Assembly (NCBI GenBank): GCA_027214255.1
Contig: JAPWHL010000002.1
Coordinates: 248,001 to 312,000 of the forward strand
From: Roseovarius aestuarii
GTDB taxonomy: Bacteria; Pseudomonadota; Alphaproteobacteria; Rhodobacterales; Rhodobacteraceae
Length of the DNA: 64,000 bases
Direction: 5' to 3'
Position numbers and translations under genes: made by a program
Notes under the pieces: model-generated
The model's database searches: none
Told to the model about the DNA's origin: nothing
The model's input: only the letters and a program-made list of their open reading frames with translations
Shown here: positions 51,198 through 60,637 of the stretch, in pieces
Position numbering within the stretch: the stretch's first letter is position 1
How the letters are laid out: the number at the start of each line of letters is the position of its first letter

Positions 51198-52340
51198 GTG
51201 GCCAGATTCGACAGGTATATGCTGTCGCAATTCATGGTTCTGTTTGGGTTCTTCGCATTGGTTCTGGTGTCCATCTTCTGGATCAACAAGGCAGTGCGCA
51301 TGTTCGACCGCCTAATCAGCGACGGTCAGTCAACGTGGATTTTTGCAGAGTTCACGGCCCTGACCCTTCCTGCGGTTGTCGGCATGGTTCTGCCAATCGC
51401 CGCCTTTGCCGGGGCGGTCTATGTCACCAACCGCCTCAGTACCGAAAGCGAACTGACAGTAATGCAAGCAACGGGGTATTCGCCTTGGCGGATGGCCCGG
51501 CCCGTTGTGTATTACGGGCTGATCATTGCCGTGATGATGTCCATACTGGCCCATTTCCTGATTCCGGCCAGTCTGAAACAACTGGACGTCCGGATGGTCG
51601 AGATATCGCGCAATGTGACCTCCAAGTTGTTGACCGAGGGCGAATTCCTTCACCCCGCTGCGGGCGTCACCTTTTACATTCGCGAAATCACCCCCGAGGG
51701 CGAGCTGCGCAACGTGTTCCTGTCCGACCGTCGTCAGGCGGACAATCTGGTGACCTATACCTCGGCCAGTGCGTATCTGGTGCAGGAAGGTGGTGGAACC
51801 AAACTGGTTATGGTCGACGGGTTGGCCCAGAACTTGCGCAGCAAGGGCAATCGCCTGTTTACCACAAATTTTGACGATTTTTCCTATGATATCAGCAGGT
51901 TGATCTCAGTCGATTCCGTTAACGCCGACCGTATCACCTATGCCACCACAGCAGATTTGCTGCGCAACCCGGCAGCGGTGGCCGAAAGAACAGGTGTGAC
52001 ATTGGGTGTCGCGGTCAGCGCCCTTCACGCACGTTTCACGCAAGCATTCCTCTGCATCATTGCCGCGCTGATCGGTTTTGCCACCTTGCTGCAAGGCGGG
52101 TACAGCCGGTTTGGAGTCTGGCGACAAATCCTGACCGCCTTTGTTTTATTGATCTTCATAAAACTGACCGAAGGCGTGGTATCCGGCCCGGTGCTAAAGA
52201 TGCCCGCCATGTGGCCCGTTCTGTATCTGCCTGTCTTGCTGGGTTTTGCGATAACGTGGGTCTTGCTCTATGCGGCCGCCCACCCGGGGCTTTTGCGACG
52301 GATCAAAGCCTCGCTCGGCCGCCGTCAGGAGGCAACCTGA
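51198..52340 (+). CDS. lptF: LPS export permease LptF
   Basis: One of the two inner-membrane permeases of the LptB2FG transporter that extracts LPS. The 380-aa YjgP/YjgQ-family product has the usual layout: two or three N-terminal membrane helices (FDRYMLSQFMVLFGFFALVLV), a periplasmic beta-jellyroll (about 130-265) and C-terminal helices. I chose GTG 51198 because GGGGGG lies just upstream and family members begin MARFDRYML; ATG 51180 in frame lacks a ribosome-binding site. lptG follows after one base. Confidence 0.93.
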   Translation: MARFDRYMLSQFMVLFGFFALVLVSIFWINKAVRMFDRLISDGQSTWIFAEFTALTLPAVVGMVLPIAAFAGAVYVTNRLSTESELTVMQATGYSPWRMARPVVYYGLIIAVMMSILAHFLIPASLKQLDVRMVEISRNVTSKLLTEGEFLHPAAGVTFYIREITPEGELRNVFLSDRRQADNLVTYTSASAYLVQEGGGTKLVMVDGLAQNLRSKGNRLFTTNFDDFSYDISRLISVDSVNADRITYATTADLLRNPAAVAERTGVTLGVAVSALHARFTQAFLCIIAALIGFATLLQGGYSRFGVWRQILTAFVLLIFIKLTEGVVSGPVLKMPAMWPVLYLPVLLGFAITWVLLYAAAHPGLLRRIKASLGRRQEAT

Positions 52341-52341
52341 C

Positions 52342-53433
52342 ATGACGCTGCACTTCTATTTCGCCCGTAAATTCTTGTGGACTTTTCTGGGCATATTCGC
52401 GGTGTTCATTGTCCTGATGGCCCTGATCGACCTTGTCGACGAATTACAGGATTTCCCCGAATTGCCTCTGTGGGATGTCGTCGAAATCGTTTTGCTGAAA
52501 TTACCCGAAGCCAATTACGAAATTCTGCCTTTGGTGATGATTTTAACCTCGGTCGCACTGTTGGTGCGTCTGGCGCGCAGTTCCGAGCTGGTGGTCTTGC
52601 GCGCCTCTGGCCGCTCGGGATTGAACGGGTTGCTGGCTCCGGTCATGATGGCCGCAGTGATCGGATTAATTGGCACGACAGTGATCAACCCGATCGTCGC
52701 GGCATCAAGCAAGCGCTACAAAGACGTTGTGAACTCCCACAGGGGGGGTGGAGAAAGCGTTCTGGCCATCGCCTCAGAAGGGCTGTGGCTGCGTCAGGGC
52801 AGTAATTTGGGCCAAACCGTCATACATGCTGCACGCGCCAGTTCAGATGTCAGTACCCTTTATGACACGACCTTCATCTCGTTTTCCCCATCGGGCGAAC
52901 CCTTGCGCAGGATCAACGCGCGAACGGCTCAGTTGGGCGATGGCGAATGGCTTCTCAACGACGCCAAGCTGTGGGATTTGTCCGGTGGCGACAATCCCGA
53001 AAGCGAGGCGCGCGATCTGGATACATTGACCGTGCCATCGGCCCTGACCCAAGACAGCATCGTCGACAGTTTCGGCAAGCCCGAGTTCATACCGATCTGG
53101 GATTTACCTGCGTTCATCGCCCAATTGGAGGAGGCCGGATTTTCCGCCCGTCGATATGCCGTGTGGTTCCAGATGGAGCTGGCGCAACCGCTGTTTTTGA
53201 TGGCACTCGTTCTGGTGGCTGCCGCCTTTACCATGCGTCATGTCCGCAACTCTAATACCGGCGTTTCTGTCCTCAGCGCGATCATGCTGGGGTTTTCGCT
53301 GCACTACATCCGTAACTTTGCGCAGGTTCTGGGCGAAAACGGACAAATCCCCGTTATTCTGGCCGCATGGGCACCGCCGGTCGCCTCGTTGCTGTTGGCC
53401 TTTGGTATCTTGCTGCATATGGAGGACGGATGA
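52342..53433 (+). CDS. lptG: LPS export permease LptG
   Basis: Second permease of the LptB2FG complex. The 363-aa product has LHFYFARKFLWTFLGIFAVF at the start, a helix set with LPLVMILTSVALLVRLARSSELVVLRASG (in two parts), a periplasmic jellyroll (about 140-260) and three C-terminal helices. AGGAGG lies nine bases before ATG 52342, inside the end of lptF. The stop overlaps the lptD start by four bases, coupling the inner-membrane permeases to the outer-membrane receiver. Confidence 0.93.
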   Translation: MTLHFYFARKFLWTFLGIFAVFIVLMALIDLVDELQDFPELPLWDVVEIVLLKLPEANYEILPLVMILTSVALLVRLARSSELVVLRASGRSGLNGLLAPVMMAAVIGLIGTTVINPIVAASSKRYKDVVNSHRGGGESVLAIASEGLWLRQGSNLGQTVIHAARASSDVSTLYDTTFISFSPSGEPLRRINARTAQLGDGEWLLNDAKLWDLSGGDNPESEARDLDTLTVPSALTQDSIVDSFGKPEFIPIWDLPAFIAQLEEAGFSARRYAVWFQMELAQPLFLMALVLVAAAFTMRHVRNSNTGVSVLSAIMLGFSLHYIRNFAQVLGENGQIPVILAAWAPPVASLLLAFGILLHMEDG

Positions 53434-55640
53434 CACCCGCCCTGCCCCACATACTCCCGACCCTCCAGCGTATGACGCTTGTGTTTGCGTGGATGCTGAT
53501 CGGGCTGGTGCGTCCCGTGGCCGCGCAAGATACCGCGCCACCCGCCCCGGCGATGTTGATTGCCGACGATGTCTATATCGAAGGTGACAGCCGACTGGTC
53601 GCGATTGGTAACGTCGAAGCGCTGTATCAGGGACGCCGTGTGCTGGCCCGCCGCGCGACCTATGACAAATCGACGGATCAATTGGTGCTTGATGGACCGA
53701 TCACCCTGTATGACGGAGAATACACCGTCGTGTTGGCCGATAGCGCCGCGTTAGATCGGGATATGCAAAACGGCATTCTGCGCGGCGCGCGCATTGTCAT
53801 GGACGATCAGTTGCAATTGGCCGCTCAGCAGGTCAATCGCACCGACGGGCGTTACAGCCAATTGTACAAGGCCGCCGTTACCTCCTGTAAAATATGCGAG
53901 GACGGACGTCCGCCTTTGTGGCAGATCCGCGCCCGGCGAGTGATCCACGATCAGCAAGAGCGCCAGCTTTATCTGGAAGGCGCACAGCTCCATATCTTGG
54001 ACACGCCAGTTCTGTATCTGCCCCAACTGCGCCTGCCCGACCCCACAGTCGAGCGCGCCACAGGTTTTTTGACGCCCTCGTTTTACAATTCAACCTTGCT
54101 GGGGGTTGGTGCCAAAGTCCCGTTCTTCGTCCGATTGGGCGATCACAAGGACCTGACCCTGACCCCGTATCTGACCAACGAAACACGCACGCTTGAACTG
54201 CGCTATCGGCAGGAATTCACCCGTGGCGGCATCGAGTTTGAGGGGGCGTTGTCAGATGACGACTTTGGCCTTCGTGACAAGCGTGGCTATATTTTCGGAC
54301 GCGGCCTGTTCGAGTTGAACAACGATTTCATCCTGCGCTTTGATGTCGAAGCGGTCAACGACGACACCTATTTGGTCGATTATGGCTATTCGGACAAAGA
54401 CCGTCTGGACAGCGAGATTTCCATCGAACGCACCCGGCGCGATGAATGGATGCGCGCGGCTCTGACCCATTTCCACACCCTGCGCCTGAATGAGAGCCAG
54501 TCTACCCTGCCCACCATTGTCGGAAATGCGGCGTATGAATGGCGACTGTTTCCCGCCCGCCTTGGTGGCGAGCTGCGATTTTCCGCCGATGCGCACAGCC
54601 ATTATCGAACGTCAAACCAAACGACCGACGGCACGGATGTGGATGTGTTTGCCGACGGGCGTGACGTCACCCGCATCACCGCCGGTGCCGAATGGCTGCG
54701 CAGCTGGACCTTGATGGGTGGCGTGCGTTCGACAGTTCAAACCGGCGTGGCCGTCGATCACTTTGAGATCAACGGCGCGGGCACCACCAGCGCCAGTTCG
54801 GCCAGTCAGGTCACCCCTTATGTCGCGCTGACCTTGCGCTATCCTTTGGCCAAGACCACGGCGCGCGGAGTCAGCTATGTGATCGAACCCGTCGTGCAAC
54901 TGGCCTGGGCGGGGGGCAATACGTTGAACATCCCCAATGACGAAAGCACCCGAAACGAATTTGACGAAGGCAACCTGCTGTCTTTGTCACGCTTTGCGTC
55001 AACCGACCGGCGCGAGCGCGGGGCAAGTGCCGCTTATGGTGTGAATTGGTCTCGCATGGGGCCTGTCGGGTTGAACACTTCTTTTACACTTGGGCAGGTC
55101 GTACGTGACCACGCCCAGCTGGATTATAACGGGGCCGAGAGCTTTTCGAATTCATCAGGCCTTCAGGGCCAGTATTCAGACTTGCTGTTCGCGGGTCAAA
55201 TTGCCACGCAAGACGGGCTGACCATTTCCGCGCGCGGATTGTTTGACGACAATTTCGATACGACAAAGGCCGCCGTGCGCGCCGGGTGGTATAATTCAAC
55301 CACCTCTCTGGGTGCTACCTATATTTGGTTGGGCACTGATCTGGACGAAGACCGTCCCGGAACCATCTCGGAATGGGCGTTTGATGGCTCATACCGGCTG
55401 TCGCGCCACTGGACCGGAAGCGCCGAATGGCGTTATGACATCGCCAGTGACCGCAGCGTCAAGGCGGGGATCGGCATGACCTATACGAATGAATGCGTCG
55501 ATATCTCGCTTTCGGCCTCGCGTCGGTTTACCTCTTCCACTATCCTAGAGCCGTCAACGGATCTTAGCCTGACTGTTGGCCTGCGCGGATTTAGCGCGCG
55601 GACCGAGGATAAAAGCTTTGTTCGAGAATGCAGGAAATAA
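53430..55640 (+). CDS. lptD: LPS assembly protein LptD
   Basis: Outer-membrane barrel that places LPS in the outer leaflet. The 736-aa precursor has a signal peptide (LVFAWMLIGLVRPVAAQ), an OstA/LptA-like jellyroll (about 45-170) and a large barrel. Cysteines needed for LptD disulfides are visible: SCKICEDG near 150 and two near the C-terminus (TNECVDIS and VRECRK). ATG 53430 overlaps lptG by four bases (ATGA). surA, whose product folds LptD, follows four bases later. Confidence 0.94.
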   Translation: MTPALPHILPTLQRMTLVFAWMLIGLVRPVAAQDTAPPAPAMLIADDVYIEGDSRLVAIGNVEALYQGRRVLARRATYDKSTDQLVLDGPITLYDGEYTVVLADSAALDRDMQNGILRGARIVMDDQLQLAAQQVNRTDGRYSQLYKAAVTSCKICEDGRPPLWQIRARRVIHDQQERQLYLEGAQLHILDTPVLYLPQLRLPDPTVERATGFLTPSFYNSTLLGVGAKVPFFVRLGDHKDLTLTPYLTNETRTLELRYRQEFTRGGIEFEGALSDDDFGLRDKRGYIFGRGLFELNNDFILRFDVEAVNDDTYLVDYGYSDKDRLDSEISIERTRRDEWMRAALTHFHTLRLNESQSTLPTIVGNAAYEWRLFPARLGGELRFSADAHSHYRTSNQTTDGTDVDVFADGRDVTRITAGAEWLRSWTLMGGVRSTVQTGVAVDHFEINGAGTTSASSASQVTPYVALTLRYPLAKTTARGVSYVIEPVVQLAWAGGNTLNIPNDESTRNEFDEGNLLSLSRFASTDRRERGASAAYGVNWSRMGPVGLNTSFTLGQVVRDHAQLDYNGAESFSNSSGLQGQYSDLLFAGQIATQDGLTISARGLFDDNFDTTKAAVRAGWYNSTTSLGATYIWLGTDLDEDRPGTISEWAFDGSYRLSRHWTGSAEWRYDIASDRSVKAGIGMTYTNECVDISLSASRRFTSSTILEPSTDLSLTVGLRGFSARTEDKSFVRECRK

Positions 55641-55644
55641 CCCA

Positions 55645-56970
55645 ATGATCACCCAGCTGCCCCTTCCCGCGCTGCGCCGCCTGACGGCCGCGCTGATGCT
55701 GAGCGCCGCCACACTGACCGGCACCATTGTCCTTGCGCCGCAGGGTGCGCAGGCACAAAACTTGTTTGAGGCAGTGATCAAGGTGAATGGCGATGCCATT
55801 ACCCGCTATGAGCTTGAACAGCGCACCCGCCTGCTGACCCTGCTACGCGCGCCCGCCGATCCGGCCCGTCTGGCCAAAGATCAGTTGATCGAGGACCGCC
55901 TGAAACAACAGGCCGCAACCGCCCAAGGTGTGTCCGTCAGCGACGAGGCCGTCGTAGAAGGCATGGAGCAATTTGCAAGTCAGGGTAATTTGACGGCAGA
56001 CCAGATGATCCAGCTGCTCTCGCGTGGTGGTGTCTCGAAAGAAACGTTTCGCGAATTCGTCCGCGCGGGCCTGACATGGCGTGAATTGACACAAGCCAAG
56101 TTTGGCGCGCGCATCGCCGTCAGCGAAGATGATCTGGAACGCGCCCGCGCCGCCATCAGCAGCGGCACAGGCGTGCGTGTCCTGCTGTCAGAAATTATCA
56201 TCCCCTACACGCCCGAGACCGAAAAACAGGTCATGGACCGCGCCCGGCGCATTGCCGAGCTGACCGACATCGGGGCCTTTAGCGCGCAGGCACGTGCCCA
56301 TTCGGCCACGCCGACACGCGGCGCAGGGGGCCGCCTGCCATGGCAGCCCATTACCAAACTGCCCCCCATCTTGCGTCCGCTGGTTTTGGGGCTTGCCCCC
56401 GGCGAAGTGACAGAACCCCTGCCCTTGCCCGGCGCGGTTGCCCTGTTCCAGATGCGCGACATCCAAGAGGTGGACGCCCCTGATCCTGAATATGCCGCGA
56501 TCGAATACGCCGCCTATTACATTCCCGGCGGCCGCAGTGAAGCAGCGATTGCCCGCGCGCGTCAGGTCGACGCCCAGACAGACACCTGCGATGACCTTTA
56601 TGGCATCGCCAAGGACCAACCACGCTCGGTTTTGGAACGCGGCATCAAGGCCCCGAACGAGATTCCCACGGACATCGCAATTTCACTGTCCCGTCTGGAT
56701 CCCGGCGAAGTGTCGTATGATGTAACGCGTGCCAATGGTGAAACGCTGGTTCTCCTGATGATGTGTGGCCGCAGCCAAACCATCGCCGAAGACCCCTCTG
56801 AAGTCGTGGCACCCGCCGGTGGCCCACCGCCTGCCGAAGGCGAAGGTCAGGCGACACCGCCGGATGACACTGCTCAATTGTCGGCCCAAATTGCCAACCG
56901 TCGGATGCAATCCTTTGCAGACGGGTATCTGGCACAGCTGCGCTCTGAGGCGCGGATCATCGGAAACTGA
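55645..56970 (+). CDS. surA: Periplasmic peptidyl-prolyl isomerase/chaperone SurA
   Basis: Chaperone delivering outer-membrane proteins, including LptD, to the BAM complex. The 441-aa precursor has a signal peptide ending near AQAQN, an N-terminal SurA domain (FEAVIKVNGDAITRYELEQR), a parvulin-like region (about 170-275, with GGRLPWQPITKLPP) and a C-terminal helix set (IANRRMQSFADGYLAQLR). ATG 55645 follows the lptD stop by four bases; longer in-frame starts lie within lptD. It overlaps pdxA by one base. One parvulin domain is seen, fewer than in E. coli SurA. Confidence 0.9.
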   Translation: MITQLPLPALRRLTAALMLSAATLTGTIVLAPQGAQAQNLFEAVIKVNGDAITRYELEQRTRLLTLLRAPADPARLAKDQLIEDRLKQQAATAQGVSVSDEAVVEGMEQFASQGNLTADQMIQLLSRGGVSKETFREFVRAGLTWRELTQAKFGARIAVSEDDLERARAAISSGTGVRVLLSEIIIPYTPETEKQVMDRARRIAELTDIGAFSAQARAHSATPTRGAGGRLPWQPITKLPPILRPLVLGLAPGEVTEPLPLPGAVALFQMRDIQEVDAPDPEYAAIEYAAYYIPGGRSEAAIARARQVDAQTDTCDDLYGIAKDQPRSVLERGIKAPNEIPTDIAISLSRLDPGEVSYDVTRANGETLVLLMMCGRSQTIAEDPSEVVAPAGGPPPAEGEGQATPPDDTAQLSAQIANRRMQSFADGYLAQLRSEARIIGN

Positions 56971-57989
56971 TGTCCAGTCCAGACAAAGGCCCCGAAATGG
57001 CCTCTGATAAAGGCGGGTCGTTGGGCCACCGCCCGATCGCGCTGAGCTGTGGCGAACCCGCCGGAATCGGTCCTGAACTGGCCTTTAAGGCATGGCAGGC
57101 CCTGAAACAGGACTGCCCGTTTTTCTGGATTGGCGATCCGTCGCACCTGCCTGCTGACTGCCCTGTCGCCCTGATTGACAGCCCGGATCAGGCCATTGGC
57201 GCGACGGGTCTGCCCGTTTTGCCCCACCCAATGCCCGGCCCTTTGACACCGGGTACCCCCAATCCGGCCCATGCCGAAGGGGTTATCAGCGCCATTGCAC
57301 GTGCCGTCGAACTGGTGCAATCGGGCGCAGCCTCAGCCTTGTGTACAGCCCCGATCCACAAAAAGGCATTGGCTGACGGGGCGGGATTTTCCTATCCCGG
57401 CCATACCGAGTTTCTGGCCGCTTTAACGCACACCCCGCGCGTGGTGATGATGCTGGCCTCGGATCAATTGCGCGTCGTGCCCGCAACCATCCACATTCCG
57501 CTGGCGGATGTTCCTGCCGCACTGACCCAAGATGCTTTACATAACACGATCCGCATCACGCATGCCGGGTTGATCCGGGATTTTGGCCTGACCAATCCGC
57601 GCATTGCCATTGCCGGGCTGAACCCGCATGCCGGTGAAGGCGGCAAGATGGGTGACGAAGAAATTTCCCTAATCACACCTGTTATCAGAGACTTGCGCGC
57701 CCAAGGCTTGGATTTGCGCGGGCCATTTCCCGCCGATACGATGTTTCATGCTGCGGCGCGCGCCGGTTATGATGCTGCCATTTGCATGTATCACGATCAG
57801 GCGCTGATCCCGATCAAGACGTTGGATTTTGATCGGGGCGTCAACGTGACGTTGGGTATGCCTATTGTGCGCACATCGCCCGATCACGGCACAGCTCTGG
57901 ACATTGCCGGGCGCGGGCTGGCCAATCCCACTTCGCTGATCGAGGCGCTGAAAATGGCCGCGCGCATGGCCGCGGGGCGTCACGCATGA
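56970..57989 (+). CDS. pdxA: 4-hydroxythreonine-4-phosphate dehydrogenase PdxA
   Basis: Step in DXP-dependent pyridoxal phosphate synthesis. The 339-aa product has [17 protein letters not shown], the block [10 protein letters not shown], the metal-site His in [27 protein letters not shown], and [14 protein letters not shown] followed by [18 protein letters not shown]. The start ATG 56970 overlaps the surA stop by one base; ATG 56997 is an alternative. It overlaps rsmA by four bases. The surA-pdxA-rsmA order is a conserved proteobacterial operon. Confidence 0.96.
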   Translation: MSSPDKGPEMASDKGGSLGHRPIALSCGEPAGIGPELAFKAWQALKQDCPFFWIGDPSHLPADCPVALIDSPDQAIGATGLPVLPHPMPGPLTPGTPNPAHAEGVISAIARAVELVQSGAASALCTAPIHKKALADGAGFSYPGHTEFLAALTHTPRVVMMLASDQLRVVPATIHIPLADVPAALTQDALHNTIRITHAGLIRDFGLTNPRIAIAGLNPHAGEGGKMGDEEISLITPVIRDLRAQGLDLRGPFPADTMFHAAARAGYDAAICMYHDQALIPIKTLDFDRGVNVTLGMPIVRTSPDHGTALDIAGRGLANPTSLIEALKMAARMAAGRHA

Positions 57990-58825
57990 ACGGCCCTGAC
58001 AGCCTGCCCCCATTGCGCGAGGTGATTGCGGCGCATGATCTGAGCGCGCGGAAATCTCTGGGTCAGAATTTCCTTCTGGACCTCAATCTGACAGGCAAGA
58101 TTGCCCGACAGGCCGGCGATCTGACGGGCTGTGACGTGTTGGAAATCGGACCCGGTCCCGGAGGGCTGACCCGCGGCCTGCTGGAAAACGGTGCGCGTCG
58201 TGTTCTGGCCATTGAGAAAGACGCGCGGTGCCTACCCGCCTTGGCCGAAATCGCTGTGGCCTATCCGGGGCGCCTTAACGTGATCGAAGGGGACGCATTG
58301 GATATCAATCCCTTGCAACATCTCAGCGCCCCAATTCGTATCGCAGCCAACCTGCCCTACAACGTGGGCACCGAATTGCTGGTGCGCTGGCTGACACCGC
58401 CCGACTGGCCACCATTCTGGCAATCATTGACTCTGATGTTCCAACGGGAAGTGGCCGAGCGGATCGTGGCAACGCCGGGGTCCAAGGCATATGGGCGGTT
58501 GGCGCTGTTGGCGCAATGGCGATGTGATGCACGGATTGCGATGCATTTGCCGCCGGGCGCGTTCACCCCGCCGCCCAAAGTGTCCAGCGCCGTAGTACAT
58601 CTGACCGCCCTGCCCGAGCCGAAATTTCCCGCCAACCCCAAAGTGTTGGAACGCACCGTCGCACGTGCGTTCAATCAACGCCGCAAAATGTTGCGCGCGG
58701 CGCTCAAGGGTGTTGCGCCTGATATCGAAGACCGTCTGATCGCAGCAGGGATCAAGCCAACGGACCGCGCGGAAACCGTCGGTCTGGAACAGTTTTGCGC
58801 CCTCGCCCGCCTGTTGGAAAGTTAA
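57986..58825 (+). CDS. rsmA: 16S rRNA dimethyladenosine transferase RsmA (KsgA)
   Basis: Dimethylates A1518 and A1519 in the 3' hairpin of 16S rRNA, a late 30S maturation check. The 279-aa product has [16 protein letters not shown], the SAM motif [17 protein letters not shown], the catalytic block [14 protein letters not shown] and [23 protein letters not shown] [19 protein letters not shown] 57986 overlaps the pdxA stop by four bases (ATGA). The mobA-like gene follows after three bases. Confidence 0.96.
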   Translation: MNGPDSLPPLREVIAAHDLSARKSLGQNFLLDLNLTGKIARQAGDLTGCDVLEIGPGPGGLTRGLLENGARRVLAIEKDARCLPALAEIAVAYPGRLNVIEGDALDINPLQHLSAPIRIAANLPYNVGTELLVRWLTPPDWPPFWQSLTLMFQREVAERIVATPGSKAYGRLALLAQWRCDARIAMHLPPGAFTPPPKVSSAVVHLTALPEPKFPANPKVLERTVARAFNQRRKMLRAALKGVAPDIEDRLIAAGIKPTDRAETVGLEQFCALARLLES

Positions 58826-58828
58826 CCT

Positions 58829-59425
58829 ATGCTGGCCATCCTGATGCCTGCCGCGGGCGCGTCAAAACGGATGATGGGGCGCGACAAACTGACCGAGTTT
58901 GTGGACGGGGTGCCGCTCTTGGCGCGTCAGGTCGCACGCGCGCTTGCCACAGGCTCACCGGTGTTCGTTACCATGCGCACCGATCGACCGGCACGCATGG
59001 ACGCGCTGAGCGGGCTGGCCTGCCCCAAACTGACCTGCGTGCCAGTGGATGCGCCGGACGCAGGCCTGTCCGCGTCGCTACGCGCCGGTGTCCAAGCCCT
59101 GCCAAACACGGTGGATCGCCTGATGATCCTTCTGCCTGATCTGCCGGATATTGAAACTGACGACCTTGACGGGATGATCCGCGCCCACGACGCATATCCC
59201 CAGGCGGTCTTGCGCGGCTGCGCCGAGAACGGCACACCCGGCCATCCGGTGATTTTCCCCCGCGCATGGTTTGACCGTTTGCGCACCCTAAACGGCGACA
59301 TCGGGGCCGGAGCATTACTGAAACAGGCCGAACCGAGGCTGCATGCCCTGATTGGCATGCGGGCATTGACCGATCTTGACACCCCCGAGGCGTGGAAAGC
59401 CTGGCGATCTCAGAACGGCCAATAA
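58829..59425 (+). CDS. MobA-like nucleotidyltransferase
   Basis: A 198-aa member of the MobA/MocA-type NTP transferases, with the nucleotide loop MPAAGASKRMMGRDKL at the N-terminus, LMILLPDLPDIETDDL carrying the metal Asp, and GTPGHPVIFPRAWFDRL. Relatives attach CMP or GMP to molybdopterin, or act on sugar-like substrates; none of the molybdenum genes is nearby, so the substrate is open. It starts three bases after rsmA and appears to end the lptFGD-surA-pdxA-rsmA run. It converges on argC. Confidence 0.8.
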   Translation: MLAILMPAAGASKRMMGRDKLTEFVDGVPLLARQVARALATGSPVFVTMRTDRPARMDALSGLACPKLTCVPVDAPDAGLSASLRAGVQALPNTVDRLMILLPDLPDIETDDLDGMIRAHDAYPQAVLRGCAENGTPGHPVIFPRAWFDRLRTLNGDIGAGALLKQAEPRLHALIGMRALTDLDTPEAWKAWRSQNGQ

Positions 59426-59446
59426 AACCCAAGCTGCTGTAAGGCC

Positions 59447-60364
59447 CTAAAGGCCGACAGATTCGTCCAGACCCAGCATAATGTTCAGGTTCTGCACCGC
59501 TGCCCCAGACGCACCTTTGCCCAGATTGTCCAACACCGCGAACAACACGACACAGCCCGTCTCGACATCGCCGTGCACCGACAATTCCATCATGTTTGTG
59601 TCGTTCAAACGGCGCGGGTCAACGCGCGCGCCGTAAGTCTCGGGCGCGACAACTTTGACGAACTGCGACCCGTCATAATGGTGTGCCAGCGCGTCATGCA
59701 GCCGCATTTGTTGGGCCGGCTCCATGAATGGCAGCGGAATTTGAATGATCATCCCCTGCGCATAATTCCCTACCGCGGGCACAAAAATCGGGCGTTTGCT
59801 CAACCCACCGTATTTGATAATTTCTGGAATGTGCTTGTGGTGCTGCCCGGTGGCATATGCAAAAAAGCCGTCGGTCTCACCGCTCTCAAACTCGGCGATC
59901 AGGGCCTTGCCGCCGCCGGTGTATCCGCTAACGCCGCCGATGGAGATAGACGCGTCAGGTGCGATCACGCCCCCTGCGACCAGAGGATGCAAAAGCGCAA
60001 TCGAGCCGGTCGAGTAACACCCCGGATTAGATACACGCGCGGCGCTGGCGATGCGCGCCCGCGTGTCGGATGACAGTTCGGGATAGCCATAAACCCAAGC
60101 GTCGTTCACGCGATGGGCCGTGCTGGCATCAATCAGGCGGGTGTCGCGATCTCCCAGATGGGTAACGATATCAACGACAGCGTCATCCGGAAGGCACAAA
60201 ATGGCTATATCCGCCGCCTCGAATGCCGCAACACGGGCGTCCAGATCCTTGCGCAGAGTGTCATCCAGAGAAATCAGCGTGATGTCATCGCGCCCTGCCA
60301 GACGGTCACGGATTTGCAAACCGGTCGTGCCGACCTCTCCGTCGATGAAAACCTTGCTGACCAT
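59447..60364 (-). CDS. argC: N-acetyl-gamma-glutamyl-phosphate reductase, type 2 ArgC
   Basis: NADPH-dependent third step of arginine synthesis. The 305-aa product is the short type-2 form: VFIDGEVGTTGLQIRDRL at the N-terminus, LIDASTAHRV, the catalytic cysteine in VSNPGCYSTGSIALL, and GVSGYTGGGKALI. The usual long form is about 340 residues with a GxTGYxG start. It stands alone, facing the mobA-like gene, with the RTX/Hint gene behind it on the same strand. Confidence 0.95.
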   Translation of the reverse strand: MVSKVFIDGEVGTTGLQIRDRLAGRDDITLISLDDTLRKDLDARVAAFEAADIAILCLPDDAVVDIVTHLGDRDTRLIDASTAHRVNDAWVYGYPELSSDTRARIASAARVSNPGCYSTGSIALLHPLVAGGVIAPDASISIGGVSGYTGGGKALIAEFESGETDGFFAYATGQHHKHIPEIIKYGGLSKRPIFVPAVGNYAQGMIIQIPLPFMEPAQQMRLHDALAHHYDGSQFVKVVAPETYGARVDPRRLNDTNMMELSVHGDVETGCVVLFAVLDNLGKGASGAAVQNLNIMLGLDESVGL

Positions 60365-60507
60365 GATTGAGCGCTCCTTCTGCCGCTGTTCGCGCTCTAG
60401 CTACATCACAGGCGCGGCGGGGGCAATTGATCTGCGTGATCCACGAACGCAAGAATCACCGGAACACATCCGGGGCGGGTGATGTTTATCTCTGATGACA
60501 ACTGTCG

Positions 60508-60545
60508 CCAAAATTGAAACAATCCCGACGAACACGCCGGGATTG
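60508..60545 (-). terminator. Rho-independent terminator after the RTX/Hint gene
   Basis: CAATCCCG (60520-60527) and CGGGATTG (60538-60545) form an 8-bp stem with a ten-base loop. On the minus strand TTTCAATTTT follows. It lies about 90 bases after the stop. Confidence 0.7.
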
Positions 60546-60592
60546 CTTCGGTACCGGAACCGATATGGCCCCCTCAACCGATTCCGCAGACT

Positions 60593-60620
60593 GGCCCATC
60601 CCCTGAAAAGGAGATGGGCC
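60593..60620 (-). terminator. First hairpin after the RTX/Hint gene
   Basis: GGCCCATC (60593-60600) and GATGGGCC (60613-60620), with CCT/AGG continuing the stem inward, form a stable hairpin 18 bases after the stop. It has no T-run and precedes the T-tailed one at 60508-60545, giving a tandem arrangement. Confidence 0.55.
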
Positions 60621-60637
60621 GATCTGGCTGCAAAGTC